Numbered from the stretch's first letter, positions 51,635-62,480 are shown. The stretch is DNA of 64,000 nt from JAIVJZ01 sp036386515 (GCA_036386515.1 DASVVO010000039.1:29217-93216); one strand, 5' to 3'. Translations and numbers: made by a program. Notes: generated from the sequence alone by a model not told the origin.

Positions 51635-52612
51635 ATGCGTAAAATTTGGAGAGTCGCCGCGCTCGCGGCCTTGCTGCTCGTCGCGCAGTCGCCCGCGGCG
51701 GCCTGGCACGACACGGGGCACATGCTCGTCGCGCAGATCGCCTACACGAAGTTGTCGCCCGCGGCCAAAGCGCGCGTCGATAAGTTGCTCATCGCACCGC
51801 AGGGACGCCGCCCGCTCATCCACCTCTGCGCCACCTACTACACGCCCGCCTGCGAGAAGATTTACGACCCCGTGACCATCGCCGTCTGGATGGACGATTT
51901 CAAGGGCGACTCGCTGAACGACGAGTATGAGAATTGGCACTACATCAACTACCGGCCGTTCTTCGACGGCATCCCCGTCCGCACGGAGGTCGGGCCGGAG
52001 CCGACGAACATTCTCGACCGCATCAACTGGTGCATCAACACGCTGCGCCGCGGCACCGGGCGCGACAAGACCGACGCCGAAACGCTCGGCTTCCTCTTTC
52101 ACCTGATCGGCGACGTGCATCAACCGCTCCATACCCTCACCCGCTACTCGGCCAGGAACCCGGACGGCGACGCGGGCGGCAACGGCTTCGCCCTCCAGAT
52201 GCCGCCCGAGGCGGGCATCAAAAATCTCCACGCCTTTTGGGACGCCGCCGCCGGGCGATTCGGTTTCGAGAGTCCGCGGCGACCGCTCGACCCGGCGGCG
52301 CGCGCCCTCCTCCTCGCGCAGGCAGAGGAGATCATGAAAGCCAACCCGGCGGAGACGCTGGCGGCCGCGCGCGAACTCGAACCGCTGCGCTGGATCGAAG
52401 AGAGCAACACTATCGCGCGGCAGTTCGCCTACGCCAAAACGCGCGAGGGTGAAGCGCCCTCGGCCGCCTACACGCGGGAGGCGCAGAAGATTGCCGGCGA
52501 GCGCATCGCGCTGGCCGGATACCGCTTGGCGTCCGTGCTCAACTCGCTCTTTGTGGAAAGGATCGCCCCGGCCAAGGCCGCGCCCACGGCCTCGCCATCT
52601 CCGAAAAATTAA
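51635..52612 (+). CDS. S1/P1-family zinc nuclease
   Basis: 325 residues. After the signal peptide (ALAALLLVAQSPAAA) the mature protein begins WHDTGH, the N-terminal Trp being a zinc ligand in this family. Further ligands are in FHLIGDVHQPLHT and NLHAFWDAA. These secreted enzymes degrade single-stranded nucleic acids or remove 3'-phosphates, releasing nutrients. ATG 51635 sits 14 bp after GTGAGGAAA. Context of exported hydrolases fits scavenging of cell debris. Confidence 0.9.
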   Translation: MRKIWRVAALAALLLVAQSPAAAWHDTGHMLVAQIAYTKLSPAAKARVDKLLIAPQGRRPLIHLCATYYTPACEKIYDPVTIAVWMDDFKGDSLNDEYENWHYINYRPFFDGIPVRTEVGPEPTNILDRINWCINTLRRGTGRDKTDAETLGFLFHLIGDVHQPLHTLTRYSARNPDGDAGGNGFALQMPPEAGIKNLHAFWDAAAGRFGFESPRRPLDPAARALLLAQAEEIMKANPAETLAAARELEPLRWIEESNTIARQFAYAKTREGEAPSAAYTREAQKIAGERIALAGYRLASVLNSLFVERIAPAKAAPTASPSPKN

Positions 52613-53204
52613 AGACCCGTCTCCAATTTTTCGTATCCGCGCGCGCGTTGGGGCGGAAAGCTGTGAGAAAAACTATGCGAAGACGTGTGGCGGCAATTGG
52701 AACAGGATTTGCAAAATTTAACTTTTCATTGAATCTCAAATCCGACTCACCGCTCAAGCCACCGGCGCAGCAATTTGAAAACAGAGAGAAAGACGGGCGA
52801 GAGCCGGCGGCGCGGCTCTCGGCCTCGGCGTGCGAGCGGGCGACCAGCGCACGCTTGGGCGGGGCATAGTAGTTATAACGAGTCATTATCATGTGCGCTT
52901 ATTTGCATAATAAGTTTTTTTAGCTTTCAGTTCATTTGCGGTTCCATTACAATGGCGCGCAGTTGTCCTAAGAGTTCAGTAGTTTCCGTCCTTCAATCGT
53001 GTTTTCAGATGAATCGTTCGGCGGGGCGTTGGCGAGGAGTTTCTCCGCGAATGCGTCGGCCGTGCCGGGACTTCCGCCGCGCGCAAGATACGCTTTCAGC
53101 CCGCGCGGCGACCATGTCAGCAAACGCGCGCGCGACTGCCTCCGCGAACTTCTAAACACAGAAAGCCCAACCTTACCGTTCTGATACTTTAAGGAGCCGA
53201 GTTC
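52613..53204. other. 592-bp intergenic region upstream of the first TonB receptor
   Basis: No convincing gene. It contains an 8-bp perfect hairpin GAGAGCCG/CGGCTCTC (52799-52820, 6-nt loop) without a U-tract, an AT-rich stretch at about 52865-52965 with a CTTAT/ATAAG repeat, and at its end AAGGAG, the ribosome site of the receptor. Promoter elements are probably in the AT-rich stretch, but I cannot fix them. Confidence 0.4.
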
Positions 53205-56200
53205 ATGAAAATTAAGAGTCTCCCAAGATTATTGTTGTGCCTCGTCCTGCTGACGAGCGGAGCCGGCGGCGCGTTGGCGCAGGGCACGGCTTCGCGGGTC
53301 ACCGGCGTCGTCGTCGATCAGGCGGGCGCGAGCATCCCCGATGCCACCGTGATCCTGACGCACGAGGGCACGAAAGTTTCTTTCACCGTCCAGACTACTT
53401 CGACCGGCAACTACGTCTTCGACTCCGTTCAGGTCGGCCTCTACACCGTCTCGGTGGAGAAGCAGGGGTTCAGAAAATTCATCTCCACCGGCAACACCGT
53501 CAACATCAACCAGCCCGCGACCATTGACGTGGCGTTGGAAGTGGGCGGCGTGGACGACGTGGTGCAGGTGGTCGATTCGGCCGCGCAGGTGCAAACCAAC
53601 AGTTCCGGCAACATCGGCAACACGGTCGAGCAGATCACGCTCACGTCGCTGCCCATCGTCGGCGCGCGCGGGCGCAATCCGCTGGAGTTCATCAACTTTC
53701 AACCGGGCGTCGTGGTGGGCGCGAACACGGGCGGCGGCGTCCACGTCCACGGCGCGCGCGACCGCGCCTTCAACTTCACCCTCGACGGCATCGACATCAA
53801 CGATACGACGGCAGGCGGCTCGAACTTCACGCCCATCCGCCCGAACCCCGATTCGCTCATCGAGTTTCAGGTCGTGACCTCGAACTTCACCGCCGAACTC
53901 GGGCGCAGCAGCGGCGCGCAGGTCACGCTCGTCACCCGCGCGGGGACGAACGATTTCCACGGCTCGCTGTTCGAGTACTACCAGACGCCGCGCTTCCACG
54001 CCAACGAGTATGTCAACACGATCAATAACGTGAAGCGTCCGCAGTTCGTGCAGCACATCTTCGGCGGCTCCATCGGCGGCCCCGTCTACCTGCCGCGCTT
54101 CGGCGAGGGCGGCCGCAGCGTCTACAGCGGCAAGAACCGCACGTTCTTTTTCACCAACCTCCAGTTGTTGCGCACGAACCAGAGTTTCTTCGTCAACCGC
54201 ACCGTCTACACGCAGGATGCGCGCAACGGCATCTTCCGTTATGTGCAGGGCGGCGTGAACCGCAACGCCTCGCAGGCCAGCCCCTCGGTCGATGCCAACG
54301 GCAACCCGCTGCCGGGGCTGACCATCCGCTCCTACAACATCCTGGCGAACCCGCAGGGGCTGGGTCTCGACCCGACGACCAGAAGCGTTATCGGCGTCAC
54401 GCCGCTCCCGAACAACTTCAACGTCGGCGACGGTTTGAACGTCGGCGGCTTCGCCTTCGTCGCGCCGCAGACCGAGCGGCAATACGACTACACGGCGCGC
54501 GTTGACCACACCTTCAACGACCGCCATACGGTCTATGTCCGCTGGGCGCAGGGTTCGCAGAACACGCTCGGCGATAACGGCAACGCCGGCTTGCGTAAGT
54601 TTCCCGACTTCCCGAATTTCGTCGATACGTTCCGCACGCCGCGTAATCTCGCGGTCAACTATCGCTGGGCGATCGCGCCGTCGCTCACCAATGAGTTCGT
54701 CGTCGGCTTCAACCGCTTCACGTTCAGCTTCGAGAACCCCGACCCGAACGTCAACCCGCCCATCATTCTCAACGTGCCGAACGACCCGCTCAACTTCGAG
54801 GAGCCGGTCAACAACGCGCGCCGCGTCAACACCCGGCAGATCGTTGACAACCTGAGCTACACGCGCGCCTCGCACACCCTCCGGTTCGGCACGAACCTGC
54901 GCTTCCAGCAGCACGAGGACGACCGCAGTTCGGTGGCGGGCGGACTCACGCGCGAGAGAATACAATTCAACACGAGCATCAACCCGGTTCCCGCCACCTA
55001 CGGGACGAGCAACCTCGTCGGCATCAACGCGGCGGATCGCACGCGGCTTGAAAGCACGATCAACGATCTGCTCGGCCGCGTCGGCACGATCAATCAGGCT
55101 TTCGTCGCCGTCAGCGACACGGCCTTCGGCGCGCCGCGCACGCGCTTCCTCTACGATGCGCGCTATCCTGAGTACGACTTCTACGGGCAGGACAGTTGGA
55201 AGGCGCGCAATAACCTGACCATCGACTTCGGCCTGCGCTGGGAGATGCGCCTCTCGCCGCGCGCGCCCAACAATATCGTCTTGCGCCCGGAGCAGCGACT
55301 CGCCGTGGGCGAACCGCCGACCACCTCCTTCCGCTTCGGCGAGGGCAAGCTCTACGACGATTCGCTCTTTCAGTTCGCCCCGACGGCCGGTTTCGCCTGG
55401 GATCCGTTCGGCACCGGCAAAACCTCGATCCGCGCCAACTACCGTTTGGCTTACGACCGCACGAACACTTTCGTCTTCTCGTCCTTCATTTTCCAAAGCG
55501 CGCCGGGGCTATCGCGCCTCGTCACGAACGAGAGCTTCGGGCGCGAGGGCGGTCTCCTGCGCAACGGCGTGCCCGTGCTCAACTCGAACGACGTGACGCC
55601 GCTGCAATTCCGCCAGCCGCCCGGCTTCGGCTCCGGCACGCTGACCGTGGTTGACCCGAACCTCGTCTATCCGCGCACGCACCAGTACTCCGTGAGTTTC
55701 CAGCGCGAGCTTGGCTGGAAGACCCTGCTCGAAGTCAACTACATCGGCCGCCAGGGACGGCATCTCTTCGGCGGCTACGATGCCAACCAGGTAGACATCA
55801 CCGGTAACGGCTTCCTCACGGACTTCAACGAGTTGAGAGCCACCGGCAACAACGCGCGCATCAACGCGCTACTGGCGGGCGATACGCGCCTGCGCGTGAA
55901 CGAAACCGGCTCGCAGTTCCTCGCGCGGCAATCGCTGGCCGGGCCGGTGACGCTCGCCAACGGCACCACCACGAGCAACCTCGTCACGGGCGGCTCGGTG
56001 GCGCAGGCCGCGTTCCTGATCGCGCAGGGCGTGCGCAGCAACGGCGCGTCCGTGCTCGTCGCCAACGGCTTCAGCCCGACCTACTTCCAGCCCTACCCGC
56101 AGTTCACCGGCGCGGTCAACGTCATCGACAGCAACGACCGCTCGCGCTACAACGCGCTGGAAGTGCAACTCAGCCGCCGTTTCTCCAGCGGCCTGAGCTT

Positions 56201-56921
56201 CCAGGGCAGCTACACGCTCGCCAAGTCGGAAGACACGCGTTCGTTCGACCCGGCCTTCGCCGTCGCCAACCGCGCCGCCACGGGTCAGTCTTCGGCCAGC
56301 ACGCCGTTCGACATCAACAACCGCGATCTCAACTATGCGCGCTCCGACTTCGACCGCCGCCACGCCGTGCAAGGCTACGCGCTCTACGAGTTGCCTTTCG
56401 GTCATGGCCGCCGCTTCGGCAACGATTGGGGAGGCGTGACGAACTTCCTGCTCGGCGGCGCGCAGTTCGGCGGAATCCTGCGCTGGTATTCGGGACGGCC
56501 TTTCACGGTCTTCTCCGGCGCGAACACGCTCTCGCAGGTGGCGCAAACCCCTGCGAGCTGCAACAACTGTTCGCCCGATCTCGGGAGCACCGTGCTGGAG
56601 AACGGCCGCAACGTCTTTTTCACGGCCGAGCAGCGCGCGCAATTCTTCGTGCCCGCGCCCGGAGAGTTCAGCAACGTCGGGCGCAACTTTTTCACCGGCC
56701 CGTCGCTGTTCAGTTTAGACCTGACGCTGACCAAGCGTTTCCGCTTCGACGAGTCGCGCAATCTCGAACTGAGGATGGAGGCGCAAAACGCGACCAACAC
56801 GCCTTCGTTCGCCGTGCCGGATGCGAACCTCGTGACGACGAGCGGTTCCTTCGGGCAGATTCTCGGCTCCACCTTCAGCAGTTCGCGCAAGGTGCAATTC
56901 GCTCTGAGGTTCAACTTCTAA
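53205..56921 (+). CDS. Oar-like TonB-dependent receptor 1
   Basis: 1238 residues. Signal peptide (LPRLLLCLVLLTSGAGGALAQ), then a carboxypeptidase-regulatory-like domain (about 25-110, SRVTGVVVDQAGASIPDATV and TGNYVFDSVQVG), a TonB plug (about 130-250, NPLEFINFQPGVVVG, FTLDGIDINDT) and a large 22-strand type barrel ending in aromatic FALRFNF, the outer-membrane insertion signal. Oar-type receptors are abundant in Acidobacteria and import large ligands or export proteins. AAGGAG lies 8 nt before the ATG. Confidence 0.95.
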   Translation: MKIKSLPRLLLCLVLLTSGAGGALAQGTASRVTGVVVDQAGASIPDATVILTHEGTKVSFTVQTTSTGNYVFDSVQVGLYTVSVEKQGFRKFISTGNTVNINQPATIDVALEVGGVDDVVQVVDSAAQVQTNSSGNIGNTVEQITLTSLPIVGARGRNPLEFINFQPGVVVGANTGGGVHVHGARDRAFNFTLDGIDINDTTAGGSNFTPIRPNPDSLIEFQVVTSNFTAELGRSSGAQVTLVTRAGTNDFHGSLFEYYQTPRFHANEYVNTINNVKRPQFVQHIFGGSIGGPVYLPRFGEGGRSVYSGKNRTFFFTNLQLLRTNQSFFVNRTVYTQDARNGIFRYVQGGVNRNASQASPSVDANGNPLPGLTIRSYNILANPQGLGLDPTTRSVIGVTPLPNNFNVGDGLNVGGFAFVAPQTERQYDYTARVDHTFNDRHTVYVRWAQGSQNTLGDNGNAGLRKFPDFPNFVDTFRTPRNLAVNYRWAIAPSLTNEFVVGFNRFTFSFENPDPNVNPPIILNVPNDPLNFEEPVNNARRVNTRQIVDNLSYTRASHTLRFGTNLRFQQHEDDRSSVAGGLTRERIQFNTSINPVPATYGTSNLVGINAADRTRLESTINDLLGRVGTINQAFVAVSDTAFGAPRTRFLYDARYPEYDFYGQDSWKARNNLTIDFGLRWEMRLSPRAPNNIVLRPEQRLAVGEPPTTSFRFGEGKLYDDSLFQFAPTAGFAWDPFGTGKTSIRANYRLAYDRTNTFVFSSFIFQSAPGLSRLVTNESFGREGGLLRNGVPVLNSNDVTPLQFRQPPGFGSGTLTVVDPNLVYPRTHQYSVSFQRELGWKTLLEVNYIGRQGRHLFGGYDANQVDITGNGFLTDFNELRATGNNARINALLAGDTRLRVNETGSQFLARQSLAGPVTLANGTTTSNLVTGGSVAQAAFLIAQGVRSNGASVLVANGFSPTYFQPYPQFTGAVNVIDSNDRSRYNALEVQLSRRFSSGLSFQGSYTLAKSEDTRSFDPAFAVANRAATGQSSASTPFDINNRDLNYARSDFDRRHAVQGYALYELPFGHGRRFGNDWGGVTNFLLGGAQFGGILRWYSGRPFTVFSGANTLSQVAQTPASCNNCSPDLGSTVLENGRNVFFTAEQRAQFFVPAPGEFSNVGRNFFTGPSLFSLDLTLTKRFRFDESRNLELRMEAQNATNTPSFAVPDANLVTTSGSFGQILGSTFSSSRKVQFALRFNF

Positions 56922-56930
56922 ACTAAACCC

Positions 56931-56982
56931 GAGACGAGCGGCAGCCCCGAGACAGACCCTTTGCGGGGCTGCCGCCCGTCTC
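56931..56982 (+). terminator. Terminator-like hairpin after receptor 1
   Basis: Arms GAGACGAGCGGCAGCCCCG (56931-56949) and 56964-56982 pair with one mismatch in 19, loop of 14 nt, followed by AATTATTA. It sits 9 bp after the stop codon. The sequence is ordinary GC-rich and contains no heptads. Confidence 0.75.
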
Positions 56983-57014
56983 AATTATTACGTCAGAGAT
57001 TTTTCGAGTTCTTG

Positions 57015-58640
57015 ATGTCGAGAATGTTTCCCGCACCCCGCGTCGTCTGGCTCGCGCTTCTGCTCGTGGCTATGCTCGGCGCATTTTCCGTCAGGCTGCA
57101 CCGGGCGCAATCAAATTCCGCCGCCGCGAACGCGCCCGCCTTCGATCTCGTCATCACGAACGGGCGCATCGTTGACGGCGCGGGCAATCCCTGGTATCGC
57201 GCCGACATCGGTATCAAAGACGGGCGCATCGCGCGCATCGGGCGCATCGCTCCCGCCGAGGCGCGCGCAATGCTGGACGCGCGCAATCAGATCGTCGCGC
57301 CCGGCTTTATAGACGTACACACGCACGCCGAAAACATTTACCGCCAGCCCGCCGCCGAAAACTTTCTGCGGATGGGCGTGACCACGCTCGTCACCGGCAA
57401 CTGCGGCTCGTCTGCGACGGACATCGGCGAGTTTCTGGGACGCATCAGGGAGCAGCCGCTCGCCGTCAACCTCGCCACTTTGATCGCGCACGGCGACGTG
57501 CGCCGGAAAGTGTTGGGGCTGGAAGCGCGCGCGCCCTCGGCGGAAGAGTTGGGGCAGATGGAGTCGCTCGTCGAACAGGGCATGCGCGACGGCGCGCTCG
57601 GACTCTCGACCGGCCTCATCTACGTGCCCGGCACCTATGCGAAGACCGACGAAGTGACCGCGCTGGCGCGCGTCGCCGCCCGCCACGGCGGTCTGTATGC
57701 AACGCACATGCGCAACGAGGGCGAGCGCGTCATGGAAGCCATCCGTGAGAGCATCGAGATCGGCGAGCGGGCGGGCTTGCCCGTCGAGATTTCGCATTTC
57801 AAGATCAGCAACAAGAAGATGTGGGGGCAGACGCACGCCACGCTCGGCCTCGTCCGCGAAGCGCGCGGGCGCGGCCTGCAAGTCACGCTCGATCAATACG
57901 CTTACACGGCGAGTTCGACCTCGCTCGATTCGCGCCTGCCGAGTTGGGCGCTCGAAGGCGGGCGCGCGGCAGGGCGGGCGAGGCTCGCCGACCCGGCGAT
58001 GCGGGCGCGCGTCGTGAGTGAGTTGAAGGATTCGCTCAAGCGCAGCGGCTTCAAAGATTTTTCCTATGCGATGGTGGCGAACTACGAGAAGAATCCGGCC
58101 TTCAACGGCAAGTCCATTGCCGCCGTGACGAAAGAGGCGCGCGGGCGGGCTGACGTTGCCGCCCAAATAGAGCAGATGTTGGAGATGTACGCCGAAGGGG
58201 GCGCGGCGATGATCTATCACAGCATGGGCGAGCCGGACGTGCAGGCCATCATGCGCGAGCCGTTCACCATGATCGCCTCGGACAGCGGCGTGCGCCGCTT
58301 CGGCGAGGGCGCGCCGCATCCGCGCGGCTACGGCAACAACGCGCGCGTGCTCGCTCGCTACGTGCGCGAGTTGCGCCTGCTCACGCTCGAAGATGCGATT
58401 CGCAAAATGAGTTCGCTCCCGGCGCAAACCTTCCGCCTGCGCGACCGCGGCCTCCTGCGCGAGGGCTTCGCCGCCGACCTCGTCATCTTCGACGAAGCGA
58501 CCATCAACGACCGCTCCACCTTTGAAACGCCGCACCAGTACCCGACCGGCATCAGTTACGTCTTCGTCAACGGTCAGGCGGCCGTGACGGAGGGCGCGCC
58601 GACCGCCGCGCGTTCCGGCATGGCTCTCGCGCGGCAATAA
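57015..58640 (+). CDS. N-acyl-D-amino-acid deacylase (D-aminoacylase)
   Basis: 541 residues in the amidohydrolase superfamily. FDLVITNGRIVDGAGNPWYRADIGI and FIDVHTHAE give the first metal His pair; GNCGSS, SHFKISNKKMWGQTHATL, and the terminal metal Asp in IASDSGVRRFGEGAPHPRGYGNNARVL follow. It releases D-amino acids from N-acyl derivatives; D-Ala and D-Glu derive from cell walls. A membrane or export signal (VVWLALLLVAMLGAFSV) suggests periplasmic action. Start ATG 57015, with a second at 57024. Confidence 0.92.
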   Translation: MSRMFPAPRVVWLALLLVAMLGAFSVRLHRAQSNSAAANAPAFDLVITNGRIVDGAGNPWYRADIGIKDGRIARIGRIAPAEARAMLDARNQIVAPGFIDVHTHAENIYRQPAAENFLRMGVTTLVTGNCGSSATDIGEFLGRIREQPLAVNLATLIAHGDVRRKVLGLEARAPSAEELGQMESLVEQGMRDGALGLSTGLIYVPGTYAKTDEVTALARVAARHGGLYATHMRNEGERVMEAIRESIEIGERAGLPVEISHFKISNKKMWGQTHATLGLVREARGRGLQVTLDQYAYTASSTSLDSRLPSWALEGGRAAGRARLADPAMRARVVSELKDSLKRSGFKDFSYAMVANYEKNPAFNGKSIAAVTKEARGRADVAAQIEQMLEMYAEGGAAMIYHSMGEPDVQAIMREPFTMIASDSGVRRFGEGAPHPRGYGNNARVLARYVRELRLLTLEDAIRKMSSLPAQTFRLRDRGLLREGFAADLVIFDEATINDRSTFETPHQYPTGISYVFVNGQAAVTEGAPTAARSGMALARQ

Positions 58641-58847
58641 CGATTCAAGGGCGCGCGGTTCTTGCCCCGCGCCGCTGAAACGTGTATGAGATTAAACGCT
58701 ACTCCGCCCAGTCGGTTTTCGCAGCAGGCATTGTTGTCAGCAGTAAGTCTTAACGTGAACCCCGGAAAATTTGCACGCGGTCTTGAGCGCAGAGGCGGGG
58801 TTGCGTCACCAATCAGAAATTTCTTAAAGATGAAAAGGAATCACTCC

Positions 58848-61800
58848 ATGAGACACCATTTAGAGATCGCATGTCGAACGCTCATTCTCTCGCTCATGCT
58901 TTGCACGGGACTGAGCCTCGCACACGCGCAAGACATCACCGGCGCGCTCAACGGCATCGTGAAGGACACGACCGGCGCGGCCGTCGCGGGTGCGACCGTG
59001 ACGATTACCGATGAGAGTAAAAATATCGTCATCCGCACGGTCACCACGGGCGAGGAAGGGGAATACTCCGCGCCGTCGGTGCCGGTCGGAATCTATTCAG
59101 TGGCGGTTGAAGCCCCGAATTTTAAGAAGTCCATTCAAACCAATATCAAAGTCGATGTGGGGCAGCGCCGTTCCGTAGACCTTAATTTGGAGGCGGGCAA
59201 TATCGCCGAGACCGTAACGGTCGAAGCCGACCCGGTGGCGGTTGAATTGACGACGGCCGCCGCCTCCACCGTCATCAACGGCGATCAGGTGCGCGAACTC
59301 TCCATCAACAACCGCAACTTCGTCCAACTCGTGACGCTCGCGCCCGGCGTCTCCAGCGACCTCTCCGACCAGGTTTACGTCGGCAACGTGAACCCGGAAG
59401 GGCAGGCCAATACGATCAACCTTTCGGTCAACGGCGCGCGCAGCAGCCAAAACACTTTTACGGTGGACGGCGCGGACATCACCGACCGCGGCTCGAACAT
59501 CACGATTCAAGCCTTCCCCAGTGTGGATTCGATCGGCGAGTTCAGGGTCTTGAGGAGTTTGTATCCGGCCGAATCGGGCAACAGCGGCGGCGGGCAGGTG
59601 AACGTCGTGACGCGCTCGGGCGGAGAAGACTTCCACGGCTCGCTCTTCGAGTTCGTGCGTAACGAGCGGCTCAACGCCAACGACTTTTTGAGCAACCAGA
59701 CCGCCCCCGTCGGGCGCACGCCGGAAGGCCGCGCGAAACGCCGCCCCTTCCGCTATAACAACTATGGGTTCACGGTCGGCGGCCCCATCTACTTCTTCAA
59801 TTTCGGCGAAGGGTCGAAGGGCGGCGTCTTTAAAAAATTGGAGCGGACGTTCTTCTTCTTCTCGGAAGAACAGCGGCGCGACCTGCGTTACCCGACCCTG
59901 ACCTCGACCGTGCCGGACGCGAATCTGCGGAACGGGGTCTTCCCCATCCCGGTCTGCATCAACCGCAACGACGTGCCGGGCGCAACCTGCACGGGCGCGA
60001 ACATCCTCCCGGCCAACACGCCCCTGCCCGCCAGTCTCTTCAACCCGGCGGCCGTCTCGTATCTCAATCAAATCTACAGCCAGATTCCGCTGCCCACGAA
60101 CCCGACCACTTACGGCCTGATCTCCGCCGCCGTCAATAAGGCGGATTTCCGTCAGGAGATCATCAAGATCGACCACAACTTCACCGATACCTTGTCGGCC
60201 TTCTATCGCTACGAAAACGATAAAATCCCGACGCTCGATTCCAACGCACTGTTCTCCAGCGGTTCGGGCTTGCCGGGAGTTTCGACCACGCAGACGAACT
60301 CTCCGGGGCGCGCGCACACGTTTCAAACCACCTACGTCGTCAACCCCCGCGCCATCATCGAAGGACGTTATGCTTACTCCTACGGCGCGATTCTCAGCGA
60401 GAACGTCGGTCTGATTTCGACGCGGAATTCCACCAACCCGATCACGCTGCCCTTCGCCAACACGCGCGACCGCATCACCTCCATCGCGGGCAACGGCTTC
60501 AGCAACATTCAAGGGTTCGGCCCCTACGACAACTTCTCGAACAAACACATCATGGGCACGAGCCTGAGCCTCGTCAACGGCGGGCACACGATGAAGTTCG
60601 GCGGCAACTATTCCAGGTATCGCAAGAACGAGAACGCGCTCGTGCTCGATGCCAACGGTGCTAACCAGGGAATTTTCACCGCCTTCTCCACCTCGCTCCC
60701 GCTCGGCGTGGCGGCCAGCACGACCAACCAAAACTTGCAGCGTTGGGCTAACTTCCTCGTCGGCAACGCCCTGACGTTCGTGCAAGGCAAGTTCGATTAC
60801 ACGGGCGACCTGCGCCAGCACAACTACGAGGCCTACGCGCAGGACGAATGGCGTTTCCGCCCGAACCTGACCTTGTATTACGGCGTTCGTTATTCGCAGT
60901 TCAGCCAGCCGACGGACAAAAACGGCCGCCTGTCGAATTTCGATCCGCGGCTCTACAATCCGGCCAATGCGCCGCAAGTGACGGGGGCGGGCAACCGCGT
61001 CGCCGGGACGGGCAACTTCTGCAACGGCATGTACGTCAATTCGCAGAATTATCAAACCGCCGTCAACTGCGCTCCCGCCACGTCGCCCTTCGGCGAGCAA
61101 GTCGTCGAAACGCCGAAGAACAACTTTGCGCCGCGCGTCGGTTTGGCGTGGGATCCGTTCGGCGAAGGAAAAACCTCCGTCCGCACGGGCTACGGCATCT
61201 ATCACGAACAGATTTTGTCCGGTTGGCTCTTGCAGATGATCGGGCAGAATCCGCCGTATCAAGAGAACTTCACGATCTCGAACACGCGTCTGGACAATCC
61301 GGGCGCGGGCGCGACCAATCCGCCTTCGGCCGCCGCCTCCACGATTCGCGGCATGGATCCCGACTGGCACACGCCCTACACGCAACACTGGTCGCTCGAC
61401 GTGCAACATCAGTTGACGAGCAACACCGTGGCCTCCATCGGCTATTACGGCTCCAAGGGAACGCACCTGATCGGCGTGGTTGAAATTAACGAACTCCAGC
61501 CCGGCACGGCTCTTAATTCCCAGTGTGCGCCGGGGGGAAACACCTTCCAAACGCCGGGCGTCACGCTCGTGCCCTGTCTGGCGCCCGGAACGGGCTTCTT
61601 CACCACGGCGGCCACCAACCTGATCGACCAGCTTCGTCCTTACAGAGGCTATCGCTCGATCACGATGTTGTCGCCGCGCTTCAACTCGAATTACCACAGC
61701 ATGCAGTTGTCGGCGCAGCATCGCTTCGCGGGCGAGTCGCAAGTGAACGTCGCCTACACGTGGTCGAAGAACCTGACGGATTCGCAGACCGACCGCTCGA

Positions 61801-62414
61801 CCGCGCCGCAAAATTCTTACGACATCCGAAGCGAGTATGCCCGCGCCGCGCTCGACCGGCGGCACGTTTTCTCCCTCAACTACATTTATGAATTGCCGTT
61901 CTTCAGAAGCCAGGAGGGCTTCGCGGGCAAACTGTTGGGCGGGTGGCAAGCCTCCGGTATCGTGACGTACAACACGGGCTTGCCGTTCACGGCGACGACC
62001 GCGGCCTTCGACCCGGCCGGGCTGGGCTTCATCCCGGCCGCCATCGCCGGCGGGCGTCCGAACCTGCTCTGCGACCCGAACGCGAACGCTCCTCGCACCC
62101 AGCAGGAGTATTTCAATACCGCCTGCTTCCAGGCGAATCCTGCCGCGACCGACACCAACATCGTCAACCTGCCCGGAAGCGCCGGGCGTGGCGTGATCGA
62201 GGGGCCGAGCACGTCGCGCACGGATTTCACGATGACGAAGAACATTCGTTTCAACGAAAGCATGCGCCTGCAACTGCGCGGCGAAGCCTTCAACGTTTTC
62301 AACCACACGAACTTCCGCACCATCGGCACGAACAGAACGCTCGGCACGTTCGGGCAGGTGACGGCCGTGCGCGACCCGCGCACGATCCAACTCGGCGTGA
62401 AGTTCTACTTCTAA
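58848..62414 (+). CDS. Oar-like TonB-dependent receptor 2
   Basis: 1188 residues with a signal peptide (LILSLMLCTGLSLAHAQ), a carboxypeptidase-regulatory domain (TGALNGIVKDTTGAAVAGATVTI), a plug (ELSINNRNFVQLVTLAPGVSSDLSDQ, FTVDGADITDRGSN) and a barrel ending in LGVKFYF. It differs clearly from receptor 1 in the barrel, so ligands may differ. ATG 58848 follows AAAAGGA; the in-frame ATG at 58830 is possible. The 207 bp upstream (58641-58847) show no gene. A terminator-like hairpin follows. Confidence 0.95.
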   Translation: MRHHLEIACRTLILSLMLCTGLSLAHAQDITGALNGIVKDTTGAAVAGATVTITDESKNIVIRTVTTGEEGEYSAPSVPVGIYSVAVEAPNFKKSIQTNIKVDVGQRRSVDLNLEAGNIAETVTVEADPVAVELTTAAASTVINGDQVRELSINNRNFVQLVTLAPGVSSDLSDQVYVGNVNPEGQANTINLSVNGARSSQNTFTVDGADITDRGSNITIQAFPSVDSIGEFRVLRSLYPAESGNSGGGQVNVVTRSGGEDFHGSLFEFVRNERLNANDFLSNQTAPVGRTPEGRAKRRPFRYNNYGFTVGGPIYFFNFGEGSKGGVFKKLERTFFFFSEEQRRDLRYPTLTSTVPDANLRNGVFPIPVCINRNDVPGATCTGANILPANTPLPASLFNPAAVSYLNQIYSQIPLPTNPTTYGLISAAVNKADFRQEIIKIDHNFTDTLSAFYRYENDKIPTLDSNALFSSGSGLPGVSTTQTNSPGRAHTFQTTYVVNPRAIIEGRYAYSYGAILSENVGLISTRNSTNPITLPFANTRDRITSIAGNGFSNIQGFGPYDNFSNKHIMGTSLSLVNGGHTMKFGGNYSRYRKNENALVLDANGANQGIFTAFSTSLPLGVAASTTNQNLQRWANFLVGNALTFVQGKFDYTGDLRQHNYEAYAQDEWRFRPNLTLYYGVRYSQFSQPTDKNGRLSNFDPRLYNPANAPQVTGAGNRVAGTGNFCNGMYVNSQNYQTAVNCAPATSPFGEQVVETPKNNFAPRVGLAWDPFGEGKTSVRTGYGIYHEQILSGWLLQMIGQNPPYQENFTISNTRLDNPGAGATNPPSAAASTIRGMDPDWHTPYTQHWSLDVQHQLTSNTVASIGYYGSKGTHLIGVVEINELQPGTALNSQCAPGGNTFQTPGVTLVPCLAPGTGFFTTAATNLIDQLRPYRGYRSITMLSPRFNSNYHSMQLSAQHRFAGESQVNVAYTWSKNLTDSQTDRSTAPQNSYDIRSEYARAALDRRHVFSLNYIYELPFFRSQEGFAGKLLGGWQASGIVTYNTGLPFTATTAAFDPAGLGFIPAAIAGGRPNLLCDPNANAPRTQQEYFNTACFQANPAATDTNIVNLPGSAGRGVIEGPSTSRTDFTMTKNIRFNESMRLQLRGEAFNVFNHTNFRTIGTNRTLGTFGQVTAVRDPRTIQLGVKFYF

Positions 62415-62446
62415 ACGGGACAACCGGATTTTAATCCCGGCGAGAG

Positions 62447-62480
62447 AGCCGCTGGACTTTTTCGTCCAGCGGCTTTCCTG
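62447..62480 (+). terminator. Intrinsic terminator after receptor 2
   Basis: A perfect 11-bp stem AGCCGCTGGAC (62447-62457) with 62464-62474, a loop of six nt (mainly T) and TTTCCTGTT following. Confidence 0.8.

Noticed and set aside
52968..53184. Small frames of about 60 residues on both strands upstream of receptor 1
   Set aside because: No ribosome site or recognisable domain, and both strands are open in the same stretch; more likely chance in GC-rich DNA.
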